A stretch of DNA of 64,000 bases from an uncultured Selenomonadales bacterium. Lineage in GTDB: Bacteria > Bacillota > Negativicutes > Selenomonadales > Selenomonadaceae. Shown piece after piece: positions 26,786 to 35,392 of the stretch (the stretch's first letter is position 1; each line of letters starts with the position of its first letter). The notes below the pieces were generated by a model. The model worked only from the letters and a program-made list of their open reading frames with translations, was not told the DNA's origin and did not search any database. The position numbers and the translations under genes are program-made. The DNA lies in contig ONUH01000013.1 of assembly GCA_900321035.1 (NCBI GenBank), positions 1 to 64,000 of the forward strand, read 5' to 3'.

Positions 26786-28474
26786 GTGCATTTCCCCCGA
26801 CGGCTTACGCCCGTTCTCATCATCGGAGCGCTGCTTCTCTGCACGCTGCTTTTGACGGCGCCGGAAAAAAACCGCGGCGTCGCCGTGCCTCCCGACCTGC
26901 CTCGAACGATCCGCCGCGTGCTGCTGGTCCCTCTGGACAGCCGGCCGCCCTGCGGGCGCTTCGTACAGGACGCGGCGCGAATCGCGGGCGTAGAAGTGAT
27001 CCTGCCGCCCGCCGAGCTGCTCGACGAATATTTTCGTCCCGGCGATACCGCCGCCCTGCAGAAATGGACGGTGGAAAACCTTGCGGGCTGCGACGCGGCG
27101 ATTTTGTCCGTCGATCAACTCTTGCACGGCGGCCTCCTGGCTTCCCGACAGTCGAAAAAAACGCCCGACGACGAAAAGGCGCTGCTCCTGTTCCTGCAAA
27201 ACCTGAACGCCGCCCATCCCGACATCCCGCTGTACGCGTTCAGCATCCTCCCCCGCATGACGCCGCCGGACGGCCTTTGCGACTGGGAAGAGCAAAAACG
27301 GCTGATGCGATACTCGCGGCTCGTCGGACGGATTTCCCTGCAGGCGCGCCCGTCGACAGAAGACCTTGCCGCGCTTGAAACCCTGCGCACCTCCATTGCC
27401 CCGGACATTCTCGCCCGCTATGAGTCGCTTTTCGCAAACTATGCCGATTTCAGCGGACGGCTGCTCAGCCTGGCCGAGGGCGGCGTCCTCCGGCGTCTCG
27501 TCATAGGACAGGATGACAGCGAGCCGTACAGCATCCCAAATCTTGTCCTGCGTCAACTTTCAGAGACGCTCGCAAAAAATAATATCGGCGAAGACCGCGT
27601 CTTTCTCGTCCAAGGAGCCGACGAGCTGGCCCTGTCTATCTTAGCCGCCGACGAAGCCGCCTGGGACGGCTTCGTGCCGCGGGTCGCGTTGCGATACAAC
27701 GACGCTTCGACGCCCGACCGTGTTCTCCCGTATATGGGGGCGGCGCTGCAGGACACCGCGCTGGAAAAAATCCGCTTTACCGGCGGCGTTTTCGTTCCCT
27801 CCGATAAGGACGCGGACGTCGTGCTCTATGTGTCCGCCCATGACAAGACCATGCGGGAGCAGCGGGAATCCGCCGTCCGGGAAGTCGCCGCTCTTCTGGA
27901 CCGCGGACAAAGCGTCGCCCTCGCGGACCTCTCCGAGCATCTCAACGCCGATGAGACGCTGCTGCCGCTGCTGCTCGAAGCCAAAGCGCCAATCCATGCG
28001 ATGGCCGCCTACGCTGGTTGGAATACCGCCAGCAATTCCATCGGCACAGCCGTCGCCCACGCCGTCCTCCTGCAAATCGCCGAACGCCGCGCAAAAAACC
28101 CGGACGACGTCCTGCGCCTTGCCGTCGCGCACCTTTCCTTCCTCGACGGGCGTTTTTTGGAAGACAATTACTATCTGAAGAACGGCGTCAACCACATCAG
28201 CGATTCCCTTGAAAAATGCGGCGCGCAAAACGGGCGCGGTCTCGAATACAATTACAACTATCCGTTGGCCTCCCTGCTGCTCGAAAGCGCCGTCCGACAT
28301 TACAGCGCGCGCCTTGCCCGCACCGACGCCTTTCAGACGCCCGTGACCTTCGACGCGCCCGGCGGACCGCTCCGCCTCCGCGTCGTCGGTCTTACCTGCT
28401 CCGCCCGTTACCCGTGGCCCCGCACGTTCGAGATTGACCTTCGCACGCAGGCGCAAATCGAACGCCTTCCGTAA
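26786..28474 (+). CDS. DUF4127 family protein, membrane-anchored
   Basis: 562 residues. One N-terminal membrane helix (about 8-26) is followed by a large exported or anchored domain beginning RRVLLVPLDSRPPCGRFVQDAA, the hallmark opening of DUF4127. No enzymatic function is established for the family. Conserved-looking acidic and histidine residues (SVDQLLHGGLLASR, YNDASTPDR, NYNYPL) suggest a catalytic role, but that is inference. The start is GTG 26786, nine bases after AGGAGG. It ends at a bidirectional terminator. Confidence 0.82.
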   Translation: MHFPRRLTPVLIIGALLLCTLLLTAPEKNRGVAVPPDLPRTIRRVLLVPLDSRPPCGRFVQDAARIAGVEVILPPAELLDEYFRPGDTAALQKWTVENLAGCDAAILSVDQLLHGGLLASRQSKKTPDDEKALLLFLQNLNAAHPDIPLYAFSILPRMTPPDGLCDWEEQKRLMRYSRLVGRISLQARPSTEDLAALETLRTSIAPDILARYESLFANYADFSGRLLSLAEGGVLRRLVIGQDDSEPYSIPNLVLRQLSETLAKNNIGEDRVFLVQGADELALSILAADEAAWDGFVPRVALRYNDASTPDRVLPYMGAALQDTALEKIRFTGGVFVPSDKDADVVLYVSAHDKTMREQRESAVREVAALLDRGQSVALADLSEHLNADETLLPLLLEAKAPIHAMAAYAGWNTASNSIGTAVAHAVLLQIAERRAKNPDDVLRLAVAHLSFLDGRFLEDNYYLKNGVNHISDSLEKCGAQNGRGLEYNYNYPLASLLLESAVRHYSARLARTDAFQTPVTFDAPGGPLRLRVVGLTCSARYPWPRTFEIDLRTQAQIERLP

Positions 28475-28486
28475 TGCGCGCACAAA

Positions 28487-28524
28487 AAAGCCGACGCCGG
28501 ATTTTCCGGACGTCGGCTTTTTTC
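28487..28524. terminator. Bidirectional terminator between convergent genes
   Basis: An A-run, arms AGCCGACG-CCGG / CCGG-CGTCGGCT, then a T-run. It sits between DUF4127 and the P-loop/Asp23-like gene. Confidence 0.88.
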
Positions 28525-28532
28525 TTATACGT

Positions 28533-29381
28533 TCAGGTCGCGCCCACATACAGCGTGCGCACCATGATATTGACTTCCTGCACCACCATGCCGGTGATGC
28601 GCTCGATCTCGGCCTTGAGCATTTCCTGCGTCTGATGAATCAACGTCGGGATGTGCTTGCCGTAGCGTAGCACGACTTCCATCGAAACCTCGATGCCCTG
28701 GTCCTCATCACCATCCTTCAAATGACGCACGCGGATATGGGCGACTTGATTGACAAAATCCTTCTCGCCCACAAAACGCTTCACGATGGTCGTAATCACC
28801 GAATCGTCGATGATGAGTTTTCCGTAATAGCTGAACACCGGGCGCACGATGGACTTCTCGCCCAGCTTGCGGCGCGGGCGCGCCGAAGGCCGACGGAAAA
28901 ACGACTGCAGCGGATCCACCAAGTAACCGGAAAAATGCGGCTTCAACTCGATGGTCGGCACCGGAATGATGTGCTTTCCTTCTTTAAGCCGATGGAAGGC
29001 CGCTTTTTTCATGTCGGTCTCGGAGGCGATATCCTCGATATGGATGACGCGGCTGACGGCCGGCAGGCGCAAAATCTTCGCAATCTTGTGCACCATATTT
29101 TCCGAAGTCGCCAGGATCAGCATGCGGTTCGGCTGCTCCCGCTCAATGGCGTTCCGCGCTTCCTCCGCGTGCCCGGGCAAAATGAAGATGGCCCTCCGCA
29201 CCGCCATGATACGGCTTTTCTCCTTTTTCGCCGAGCTGCCCGCAATAATCTTCCCGTCCTTGATCAGGAGCCCGTCGTCGATGATGATGTCGGCTTTGTA
29301 CTGATTCGCCACCAAAAGAGCCCGATGGCTCTTCCCGGTCCCGCTGGGACCGACCAGCGCTATGACGTCCATTACATTCAC
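28533..29381 (-). CDS. P-loop NTPase fused to an Asp23/Gls24-like domain
   Basis: 282 residues. The N-terminal part carries a Walker A motif GPSGTGKS at 11-18 and a Walker B-like IIIDDG (about 35-40). The C-terminal part (about 175-275) has FSYYGKLIIDDSVITTIVKRFVG and AEIERITGMVVQEVNIMVRTLYV, as in Asp23/Gls24 (DUF322) envelope-stress proteins. Neither partner's substrate is known. It follows the PHP phosphoesterase gene by 45 nt and likely shares the promoter at 30338-30367. A membrane-associated, nucleotide-regulated scaffold is a guess. Confidence 0.78.
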   Translation of the reverse strand: MNVMDVIALVGPSGTGKSHRALLVANQYKADIIIDDGLLIKDGKIIAGSSAKKEKSRIMAVRRAIFILPGHAEEARNAIEREQPNRMLILATSENMVHKIAKILRLPAVSRVIHIEDIASETDMKKAAFHRLKEGKHIIPVPTIELKPHFSGYLVDPLQSFFRRPSARPRRKLGEKSIVRPVFSYYGKLIIDDSVITTIVKRFVGEKDFVNQVAHIRVRHLKDGDEDQGIEVSMEVVLRYGKHIPTLIHQTQEMLKAEIERITGMVVQEVNIMVRTLYVGAT

Positions 29382-29426
29382 CTGCCACGCTTAGGAACCG
29401 CACCGATGCGTGATTCCTGTTTTCTG

Positions 29427-30260
29427 TTATTGCAAACCCTGCGGCGGATGGAACAACGGCGCCGCAAGCTCGTCGGGTACAGTGAACACGCCAAGTTCCA
29501 ACGGCTCTCGCTGCGGAACCGCGTGAAAATCCGAACCGCCCGTCATGAGGAGCCCCCGCTGTTCGGCCATCGCCTTATACCGGGCCGTGTCCTCGGCGTC
29601 ATGCTTCGGATAATAGACCTCCACTCCGCCGAAGTCCAGCGCCAGCATGCGTTCCACGACGGCATCGTCCTGCACCAGTTTCGGATGCGCCAGCACCGGC
29701 ACGCCTCCCGCGTTCCGAATCAGCGCCACCGCTTCCTCCGGATCGATCCGGTAATGCGGCACATAACAGGGCTGTCCATGTTCCAACAGCTTGTCGAACG
29801 CCTCGTGCACGGAACCCGTCAGGCCCTTCTTCACCAATGCGCGCGCCACGTGCGCGCGTCCGATGGACTTGGACGTTCCGGCAATCTGCAGGACGTCGGA
29901 TTCCGTAATCGCGTAGCCGATTTCCTGCAGCTTCTCCATCATCAGAGAGAAACGTGTCCAGCGCGATTCCGAGAGTTCCGTGATTTTATCGGCCAGATCC
30001 TGATTGTAGATATCGAAATCGTAGCCCAAAATATGGACGTCGTGCTCGTCCACCTCGCAGCTGAATTCAATCCCCGGAATGATGTTGATCGTTTTCGACG
30101 GGTAAAGTCCCTGCTCGTACAGATGACGAATCCCGTCTACCGTGTCATGATCGGTAACCGCGATATAGGAAAGTCCCGCCTCTTTCGCCGCAGCCAGGAG
30201 TTCTTCCGGCGAAAGCTTCCCATCCGAAAAACTCGTATGGGTATGTAAGTCGCTTGCCAT
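29427..30260 (-). CDS. PHP-domain phosphoesterase (YciV/TrpH-like)
   Basis: 277 residues. It has metal-binding motifs in PHP order: DLHTHTSFSDG (4-14), AVTDHDT (about 33-39), PGIEFS (about 62-67), a C-terminal AHPKL and GGSDFHA. Characterised relatives are 3',5'-nucleoside-bisphosphate phosphatase and 5'-3' RNase AM, and one of these activities is likely. It is the first gene of a two-gene unit with the P-loop/Asp23-like protein. Confidence 0.88.
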   Translation of the reverse strand: MASDLHTHTSFSDGKLSPEELLAAAKEAGLSYIAVTDHDTVDGIRHLYEQGLYPSKTINIIPGIEFSCEVDEHDVHILGYDFDIYNQDLADKITELSESRWTRFSLMMEKLQEIGYAITESDVLQIAGTSKSIGRAHVARALVKKGLTGSVHEAFDKLLEHGQPCYVPHYRIDPEEAVALIRNAGGVPVLAHPKLVQDDAVVERMLALDFGGVEVYYPKHDAEDTARYKAMAEQRGLLMTGGSDFHAVPQREPLELGVFTVPDELAAPLFHPPQGLQ

Positions 30261-30337
30261 AAATCAACCTTCACTTCCCGTGCCATTTTGCCCGCGTCCC
30301 TGCGCTTTGAACGAAATATCAGAATATTTATTTATGT

Positions 30338-30367
30338 ATTATACCACACCCGTCTCGTCTCCGTCAA
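30338..30367 (-). promoter_or_regulatory. Promoter of the PHP phosphoesterase gene
   Basis: Minus-strand TTGACG (30362-30367), an 18-nt spacer and perfect TATAAT (30338-30343), about 75 nt upstream of the ATG. Confidence 0.75.
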
Positions 30368-30419
30368 AATCACACGTCGAGGCCGGGCCAAGCCGAAGCG
30401 CCAACCCGCGAAAACGAGG

Positions 30420-31205
30420 CTACGCGACGTCCTCTCGTATCTGGATCCGCTCGATGTTCTCCGCCTTTCCGGTCTTGTCGTCGATGGACAGCAGCGCCGC
30501 CGAATACACGGCAGGCCCGTCGGCTACCTCAAACCGCACGGGCATGCCCGTCGTCGTTTTCGCCAGCACCGGCTCCTTGGTAAAGCCGATGACGGAATTC
30601 CACGGCCCGACCATGCCGAGATCGGAAATGAACGCCGTGCCGCCGGGCAGGATTCGTTCGTCCGCCGTCTGCACATGAGTATGCGTTCCGACCACCGCCG
30701 TCACGCGGCCGTCCAAATACCAGCCCATGGCCATCTTCTCCGACGTCGATTCCCCGTGGAAATCAAGCAGAATCACATCGCACGCCCCGGACAGCTCCCG
30801 CAGGAGTTCCTCCACCCGCTGGAAGGGACAATCAAGATCCTGCAGGAACGCGCGCCCGGAAAGATTCATCACGCCAACATTCCTGCCCTTGAACGGATAG
30901 ACGCAGGCGCCTTTTCCCGGAACGCCCACGGGATAATTCCCCGGACGCAGCAGATACGGCTCGTCGTCGATAAACTGCAAGACTTCTTTCTTGTCCCAGA
31001 TGTGGTTCCCGCTGGTCACCACGTCGGCGCCGCCCAGCATCAGCTCATCCAGCGTCTTTCTCGTGACGCCCCTGCCTTCCGCGGAGTTCTCCCCGTTGAC
31101 GACGACGAGATCCACCTGCTTTTCCCGCCGCAGCGTCGGCGTATATTTGGCAAAGGCCGCCCTGCCCAGGCGGCCTATCACGTCTCCAACCATCAATATG
31201 CGCAA
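30420..31205 (-). CDS. ymdB: YmdB-family metallophosphoesterase
   Basis: A 261-residue calcineurin-like phosphodiesterase of the TIGR00282/YmdB type. The metal ligands lie in MVGDVIGRLGR, VVNGENSAEG, SGNHIWD, DFHGEST and VVGTHTHVQTAD. Relatives hydrolyse 2',3'- and 3',5'-cyclic nucleotides. Its position just after rny is typical of Firmicutes, here with one extra gene in between. It ends beside the PHP gene promoter. Confidence 0.93.
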   Translation of the reverse strand: MRILMVGDVIGRLGRAAFAKYTPTLRREKQVDLVVVNGENSAEGRGVTRKTLDELMLGGADVVTSGNHIWDKKEVLQFIDDEPYLLRPGNYPVGVPGKGACVYPFKGRNVGVMNLSGRAFLQDLDCPFQRVEELLRELSGACDVILLDFHGESTSEKMAMGWYLDGRVTAVVGTHTHVQTADERILPGGTAFISDLGMVGPWNSVIGFTKEPVLAKTTTGMPVRFEVADGPAVYSAALLSIDDKTGKAENIERIQIREDVA

Positions 31206-31221
31206 AACAAATGCCTCTTTC

Positions 31222-31743
31222 TTATTTGTTGAATACCAAAACCCGGCCTTCCTCGCGGATGCCGATCATGCGGTTCGTGACCCGCGCGACCTTCAACGTG
31301 CCGATCATGTGATCGATGGCGTTTTCATGGGCCGCGAGATCAAACTCAAAATCGTCGGGCCGGCTGTCGGGATCGACAATCAGCGTCTTTTCAAACCGCT
31401 CCCGCATGATCGTTGAGATCATGCTGATTTCCCCCTGGGAAATCGAGCGTATGTCGCGAACGACATGGAAGAACGCCGTGTGTCCCTGTCCCTCCAGATA
31501 AATCTCGATGCGGCCGTCCTCGATGCCTTCGATGCTGTGATACGTCAGTATGCTCTCGCGAATCAGCTCTCCGACGTCCTCATAGACTTGGCGCGGCGGC
31601 ACTTCCTGCAGAGCAAACGAGAAATGCAGCGCCTCTTCCCGGGGCTCGAAGCTGATCGTGCCGATCTCCGGATAGCACACCAAAATGGAAACGAGGAGAT
31701 TGATTCCATCCATATTCGGTTTCTTTCTTCGACCAAACTGCAT
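31222..31743 (-). CDS. Conserved protein of unknown function between rny and ymdB
   Basis: 173 residues, soluble, with no signal peptide. It starts at ATG 31743, eight or nine bases after GGGGAG. The N-terminal half alternates short strands (LLVSILVCYPEIGTISFEP, LHFSFALQ). The C-terminal half contains ISMISTIMRERFEKTLIVD and an ending with MIGIREEGRVLVF. I do not recognise the family. Tight spacing to rny (33 nt) and ymdB (16 nt) ties it to RNA or cyclic-nucleotide turnover by context only. Confidence 0.8.
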   Translation of the reverse strand: MQFGRRKKPNMDGINLLVSILVCYPEIGTISFEPREEALHFSFALQEVPPRQVYEDVGELIRESILTYHSIEGIEDGRIEIYLEGQGHTAFFHVVRDIRSISQGEISMISTIMRERFEKTLIVDPDSRPDDFEFDLAAHENAIDHMIGTLKVARVTNRMIGIREEGRVLVFNK

Positions 31744-31776
31744 GGCTGTCACTCCCCTTTCCCATGTTCCAACCCA

Positions 31777-33303
31777 TTATTTTGCGTAATCGACAACCCG
31801 CGTCTCCCGAATGACCGTTGCCTTGATCTGCCCCGGATACTCGAGTTCCGACTCGATCTTCTTCACGATGTCATGTGCCAAAGCGACGGACGCCACATCA
31901 TCCACCTTGTCCGGCTTCACCATGATACGGACCTCTCGTCCGGCTTGGATTGCATAGCAGTTATCGACGCCGTCGAAGGATTTCGCAATCTCTTCGAGAC
32001 GCGTCAGACGCTTCAGATACGATTCGAGGCTCTCGCGGCGCGCGCCCGGCCTTGCCGCGGAAATCGCGTCGGCAGCGGCCACCAAGACCGCCTCCACCGA
32101 AGTCGCTTCCTCGTCGCCGTGATGCGCGGCAATAGCGTTGATGACCTCCGCAGACTCCCGGTATTTACGGGCGATATCCGCGCCGATGGTAACATGCGTG
32201 CCCTCGCCCTCATGGTCGATGGCCTTGCCGATATCATGCAGCAGGCCGCCGCGTTTCGCCATCATCACATCGACGCCCAGCTCGGACGCCATGATGCCTG
32301 CCAAATGCGAGACCTCGATAGAATGATTGAGCACGTTTTGTCCGTAGCTGGTACGATACTTCAAACGGCCCAGCAGCTTGATGAGCTCCGGATGCAGGCC
32401 GTGCACCCCTGTGTCGAAGGTCGCCTGCTCGCCGGCCTCTTTGATTCTCTGGTCAACCTCGCGCTTCGCCTTGTCCACCATTTCCTCGATGCGCGCCGGA
32501 TGAATCCGGCCGTCCGTGATGAGTTTCTCGAGTGCGATACGCGCAATCTCGCGTCGCACCGGATCGAAACCGGACAAGATGACCGCTTCCGGCGTGTCGT
32601 CGATGATGAGATCGATGCCCGTCAGCGTTTCGAGCGCCCGGATATTGCGGCCCTCGCGGCCGATGATGCGGCCCTTCATCTCGTCGTTGGGCAGCGCGAC
32701 CACGGAAACGGTGGTTTCCGCCACCTGATCGGCAGCGCAGCGCTGGATTGCCTGGGATACGATATCCCGGGCGCGCTTGTCCGCCTCGTCCTTTGCCTGC
32801 TGCTCGTACTCCTTGATCATCAGAGCCTTCTCATGGCGCATTTCTTCCTCTGCCTCGGCCATGAGCATCGCTTTCGCTTCCTCGGTGGTCAATTTGGAGA
32901 TGCGCTCCAGTTCCGCTTTCTGCTTCTCGTGCATCTCTGCGGCATGGGCGCGCTCTTCCTCCAGCGACGCGTCTTTCGCGATCAGCGCCTCTTCCTTCTT
33001 TTCCAGCGCGTCGAGCTTGCGGTCAAGGTTCTCCTCCTTCTGCTGAAGGCGGCGCTCCTGCCGCGCCAGTTCGCCTTTGCGTTCCTTCGTATCTCTGTCA
33101 AGATTTTGACGCATTTGATGGATTTCTTCTTTGGCTTCGAGCACGGCCTCTTTCTTTCTGGCCTCGCCCGCCGCCTCGGCCTTCTCCACGATGCGCCGCG
33201 CCTCTTCCTCGGCGGAGCCGATCGCTCCCTCCGCCTGTTGCCTGCGCACGTAGTAGCCGCCGCCTGCGCCAACAATCAATGCAAGTGCAGATGCCAATAT
33301 CAA
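31777..33303 (-). CDS. rny: Ribonuclease Y
   Basis: About 508 residues. An N-terminal membrane anchor and a long charged coiled coil (about 30-190) precede a KH RNA-binding domain ([15 protein letters not shown]) and an HD hydrolase domain ([17 protein letters not shown]). It initiates mRNA decay at the membrane. The start is uncertain. TTG 33303 gives the standard [11 protein letters not shown] anchor, but the GAGGAGG at 33321-33327 is 17 nt away and better placed for a rare ATT (33315) or ATC codon. A TTG at 33372 lacks a ribosome-binding site. Confidence 0.93.
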   Translation of the reverse strand: MILASALALIVGAGGGYYVRRQQAEGAIGSAEEEARRIVEKAEAAGEARKKEAVLEAKEEIHQMRQNLDRDTKERKGELARQERRLQQKEENLDRKLDALEKKEEALIAKDASLEEERAHAAEMHEKQKAELERISKLTTEEAKAMLMAEAEEEMRHEKALMIKEYEQQAKDEADKRARDIVSQAIQRCAADQVAETTVSVVALPNDEMKGRIIGREGRNIRALETLTGIDLIIDDTPEAVILSGFDPVRREIARIALEKLITDGRIHPARIEEMVDKAKREVDQRIKEAGEQATFDTGVHGLHPELIKLLGRLKYRTSYGQNVLNHSIEVSHLAGIMASELGVDVMMAKRGGLLHDIGKAIDHEGEGTHVTIGADIARKYRESAEVINAIAAHHGDEEATSVEAVLVAAADAISAARPGARRESLESYLKRLTRLEEIAKSFDGVDNCYAIQAGREVRIMVKPDKVDDVASVALAHDIVKKIESELEYPGQIKATVIRETRVVDYAK

Positions 33304-33450
33304 TTCAAAGATAATATACGCCTCCTCATAAATTAAATTTTGTGCCTTCCGGCCTTTTGTTTCTGTTTGCAATATAACTATGTGGCAAAGTTATACGAAT
33401 TTATTTTATATTGTTTTCCGGGGAGTGTCAACTTTTCACAAAACAAAACA

Positions 33451-33469
33451 GCGCTCCGAAAAGGAACGC
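33451..33469 (-). terminator. Terminator of the LD-carboxypeptidase gene
   Basis: Minus-strand stem GCGTTCC / GGAGCGC with one G-U pair and a TTTTC loop, followed by TGTTTTGTTTTG. Confidence 0.7.
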
Positions 33470-33486
33470 CGTTTCGCCGCGCCGAT

Positions 33487-34581
33487 TCACTTTTTGTCCT
33501 CCCGGGGCAGCGCCGCCGCCTCGTCAAAAACGAGACTCGCCGTCCCGTCGGCGTTCGCCTTCATGACTGCGTGGACGCCAAATGGGATATAGCCGTTGGT
33601 CCAGATATGCCCGGCAGGCACGTTCGTAATCGCGGGCTTCCCGACAAGACGCGCGTAAGATTCGATGACCTCCGCCGTCGACGGGTCGCCGGGGTCGTTC
33701 TGGTCGTCGCCCCCGGTGAACGCTCCGAACAAGACGCCGTTCACCCGGCGCAAGAGCCCGCTCTGCCACAGCTGATAGAGCGCCCTGTCAACCTGATAGG
33801 AAGCCATTCCCACGTCTTCCAGCAGAAGCAGCGCGCCGTCCGCCTTCAGTTCATACGGCGTCCCGATCAGGGAAAGGATCATGCTCAGATTGCCGCCGAT
33901 GACGACGCCCTCCGCCTCGCCCTCCACGAGCGCTTTCATCTTCCTGCCGCCCGGCATCGGAAGCTCCCCCAACGGTCTCTCCGACGATACGCCGCGGAAA
34001 AACTCCTTTGCCGTGTAGTCAGTCGCGCTCTTGTTGGCAAGGGTCACGAGCATCGGGCCGTGCACGGTGACAATCCCGCTCTTCTCCCCCAAGGCGATAT
34101 GAAGCGCGGTATTATCGCTGAACCCGATCAGGGGCTTCGGATGGCGGGCGATCTCCGCATAATCCAGCCGATCCAAAATCCTCGCCGATCCATAACCGCC
34201 GCACAAACAAAGAATCGCCTTCACCTCGTCGTCGCAGAAAAAACGATTGACATCCGCAGCCCGCGCCTCGTCGGTTCCCGCAAAAAAACCATAAACCGCC
34301 GTGCAGGACGGCGCAAGCTTCACGCGATACCCTTGTCGCTTCAGGAGGCGCACCCCATCTTCCCATTCGGACCTCGCCTCCCACGAAGCGGGAGCCAGGA
34401 TGCCGATGCAATCTCCCGGCTTCAGCGCGGTTCCGCGCGCGCGGATACGGACATCCGAATGCCTCGCCGTCTGTCGATTATCGCGCCGCGCCTCCGCTGT
34501 TCCTGCCGGCGTCATGCAGACGCCGAAAATGGAAATCACTGCACAAAAAGCGATGAACGCCGCTATCCGCTTCAGATTCAT
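33487..34581 (-). CDS. ldcA: Exported LD-carboxypeptidase, peptidase family S66
   Basis: 364 residues with an N-terminal signal sequence (about 1-31). The mature domain has DCIGILAPAS at its start and the nucleophile S155 in LIGFSDNTAL. The Glu/His partners lie in the C-terminal half (GAFTGGDDQND region and VPAGHIWTNG). S66 enzymes cleave the L,D bond before D-Ala in tetrapeptides during wall recycling. Most are cytoplasmic; the signal peptide here implies action outside the membrane. It is monocistronic. Confidence 0.9.
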   Translation of the reverse strand: MNLKRIAAFIAFCAVISIFGVCMTPAGTAEARRDNRQTARHSDVRIRARGTALKPGDCIGILAPASWEARSEWEDGVRLLKRQGYRVKLAPSCTAVYGFFAGTDEARAADVNRFFCDDEVKAILCLCGGYGSARILDRLDYAEIARHPKPLIGFSDNTALHIALGEKSGIVTVHGPMLVTLANKSATDYTAKEFFRGVSSERPLGELPMPGGRKMKALVEGEAEGVVIGGNLSMILSLIGTPYELKADGALLLLEDVGMASYQVDRALYQLWQSGLLRRVNGVLFGAFTGGDDQNDPGDPSTAEVIESYARLVGKPAITNVPAGHIWTNGYIPFGVHAVMKANADGTASLVFDEAAALPREDKK

Positions 34582-34712
34582 CCTGCCGCCGCCTTTCCTC
34601 TTTCATGAAATGTAATTTTAATGTAGCATAGGCCTCCGGAAAAAACAATCCCGCCGGCGCAGGCCAAACCATCCGTCTATCCATTTCATCTGATTTTCAC
34701 TTTATGTTCGAT

Positions 34713-34728
34713 TGTTTCACGTAAAACA
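34713..34728. promoter_or_regulatory. Degenerate parS-like site
   Basis: TGTTTCACGTAAAACA differs from the ParB-binding parS palindrome at one position (G to A at base 11). It lies 576 bp from a perfect copy at 35289. Binding is less certain with the broken half-site. Confidence 0.5.
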
Positions 34729-34844
34729 ATTTGGTGGATTTGTATTTTCTTTTGTGAAAATTTTTTCTATGACAATGATCTTTTCGCGAAAGGTTTTGCA
34801 GTGGCTTGTACGATTGTTTTCACTCATCGTTATGGAATGGATTT

Positions 34845-35262
34845 GGAGGGGCGTTGCCCCTCCAACCCTCCCCACACAAGGGGAGAGCCCCTTGTAAATC
34901 CCCCAGAAAGGCCCTATGGGGCCAAGATTCCGCGGTGAAAGCTCAAATCAGCTTATCGGATAAGTTATCCCGCGACTAAGCCTCTTAGCGACTTAAAGTT
35001 TAGCCCGTTTTACAGAATTAAGTGTTTGCGCCGCGAAAACAAAACCGACAAACATGGGCTAAAGTCAAAGTTATCAAGAGCTTTCTCGCGGGATGAACGA
35101 ATCTTAAAGTTATTTTCTCCTATGACCGCGGATTCCCGGCTCCGCAGAGCCCTAAGGAGGGTTCCAAAGGGAGGAACGCCCTTTGCAGGGCGTAACAGTC
35201 CAGTGGACTGTTACGAGGGGCGGCGCCCCTGCAAATTATATTTGCAGTCGCAAATATAATTT
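34845..35262. repeat. Gene-free island of stacked palindromes
   Basis: The stretch 34582-35392 has no credible gene. Within it are GGAGGGGC/GCCCCTCC (34845-34863), CAAGGGG/CCCCTTG (34877-34894) and GGCCC/GGGCC (34911-34923). There is also a long imperfect foldback (about 34929-35137) whose arms share CCGCG..GAAAGCTC, TTTAGCCC and TCCGCGGT with their complements. Next come CGTAACAGTCCA/TGGACTGTTACG (35191-35215), GGGGC/GCCCC (35217-35229) and a perfect 13-bp AT-rich hairpin (35233-35262). It is flanked by parS-like sites. Confidence 0.75.
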
Positions 35263-35288
35263 ATAACCTAAAAGAAAAAAACGAAAAA

Positions 35289-35304
35289 TGTTTCACGTGA
35301 AACA
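35289..35304. promoter_or_regulatory. parS centromere site
   Basis: TGTTTCACGTGAAACA is a perfect 16-bp palindrome identical to the widely conserved chromosomal parS sequence bound by ParB/Spo0J. The symmetry extends to 20 bp (35287-35306). Downstream lies TTCGGAAAcGgTTTCCA, also found after the second parS at 59650. Confidence 0.93.
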
Positions 35305-35349
35305 TTCGGAAACGGTTTCCATTTTTGACCCGTCGAAAAATCGCAGAGA

Positions 35350-35386
35350 AAAGGCGGCGCTCCGCAATGGAACGCCGCCTTTCTTA
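35350..35386 (-). terminator. Terminator of nifJ
   Basis: Stem AAAGGCGGCG..TCC / GGA..CGCCGCCTTT around GCAAT. The minus strand continues with TTTTCTCTGCGATTTTT. Confidence 0.85.
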
Positions 35387-35392
35387 TACGAT

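Noticed and set aside
35026..35259. Plus-strand frame of 77 codons in the palindrome island
   Set aside because: It consists of translated palindromes and has no ribosome-binding site. It is better explained as a non-coding repeat.
34713..35304. Replication origin oriC
   Set aside because: parS-like sites and palindromes are present, but I see no DnaA-box cluster and no dnaA/dnaN nearby.
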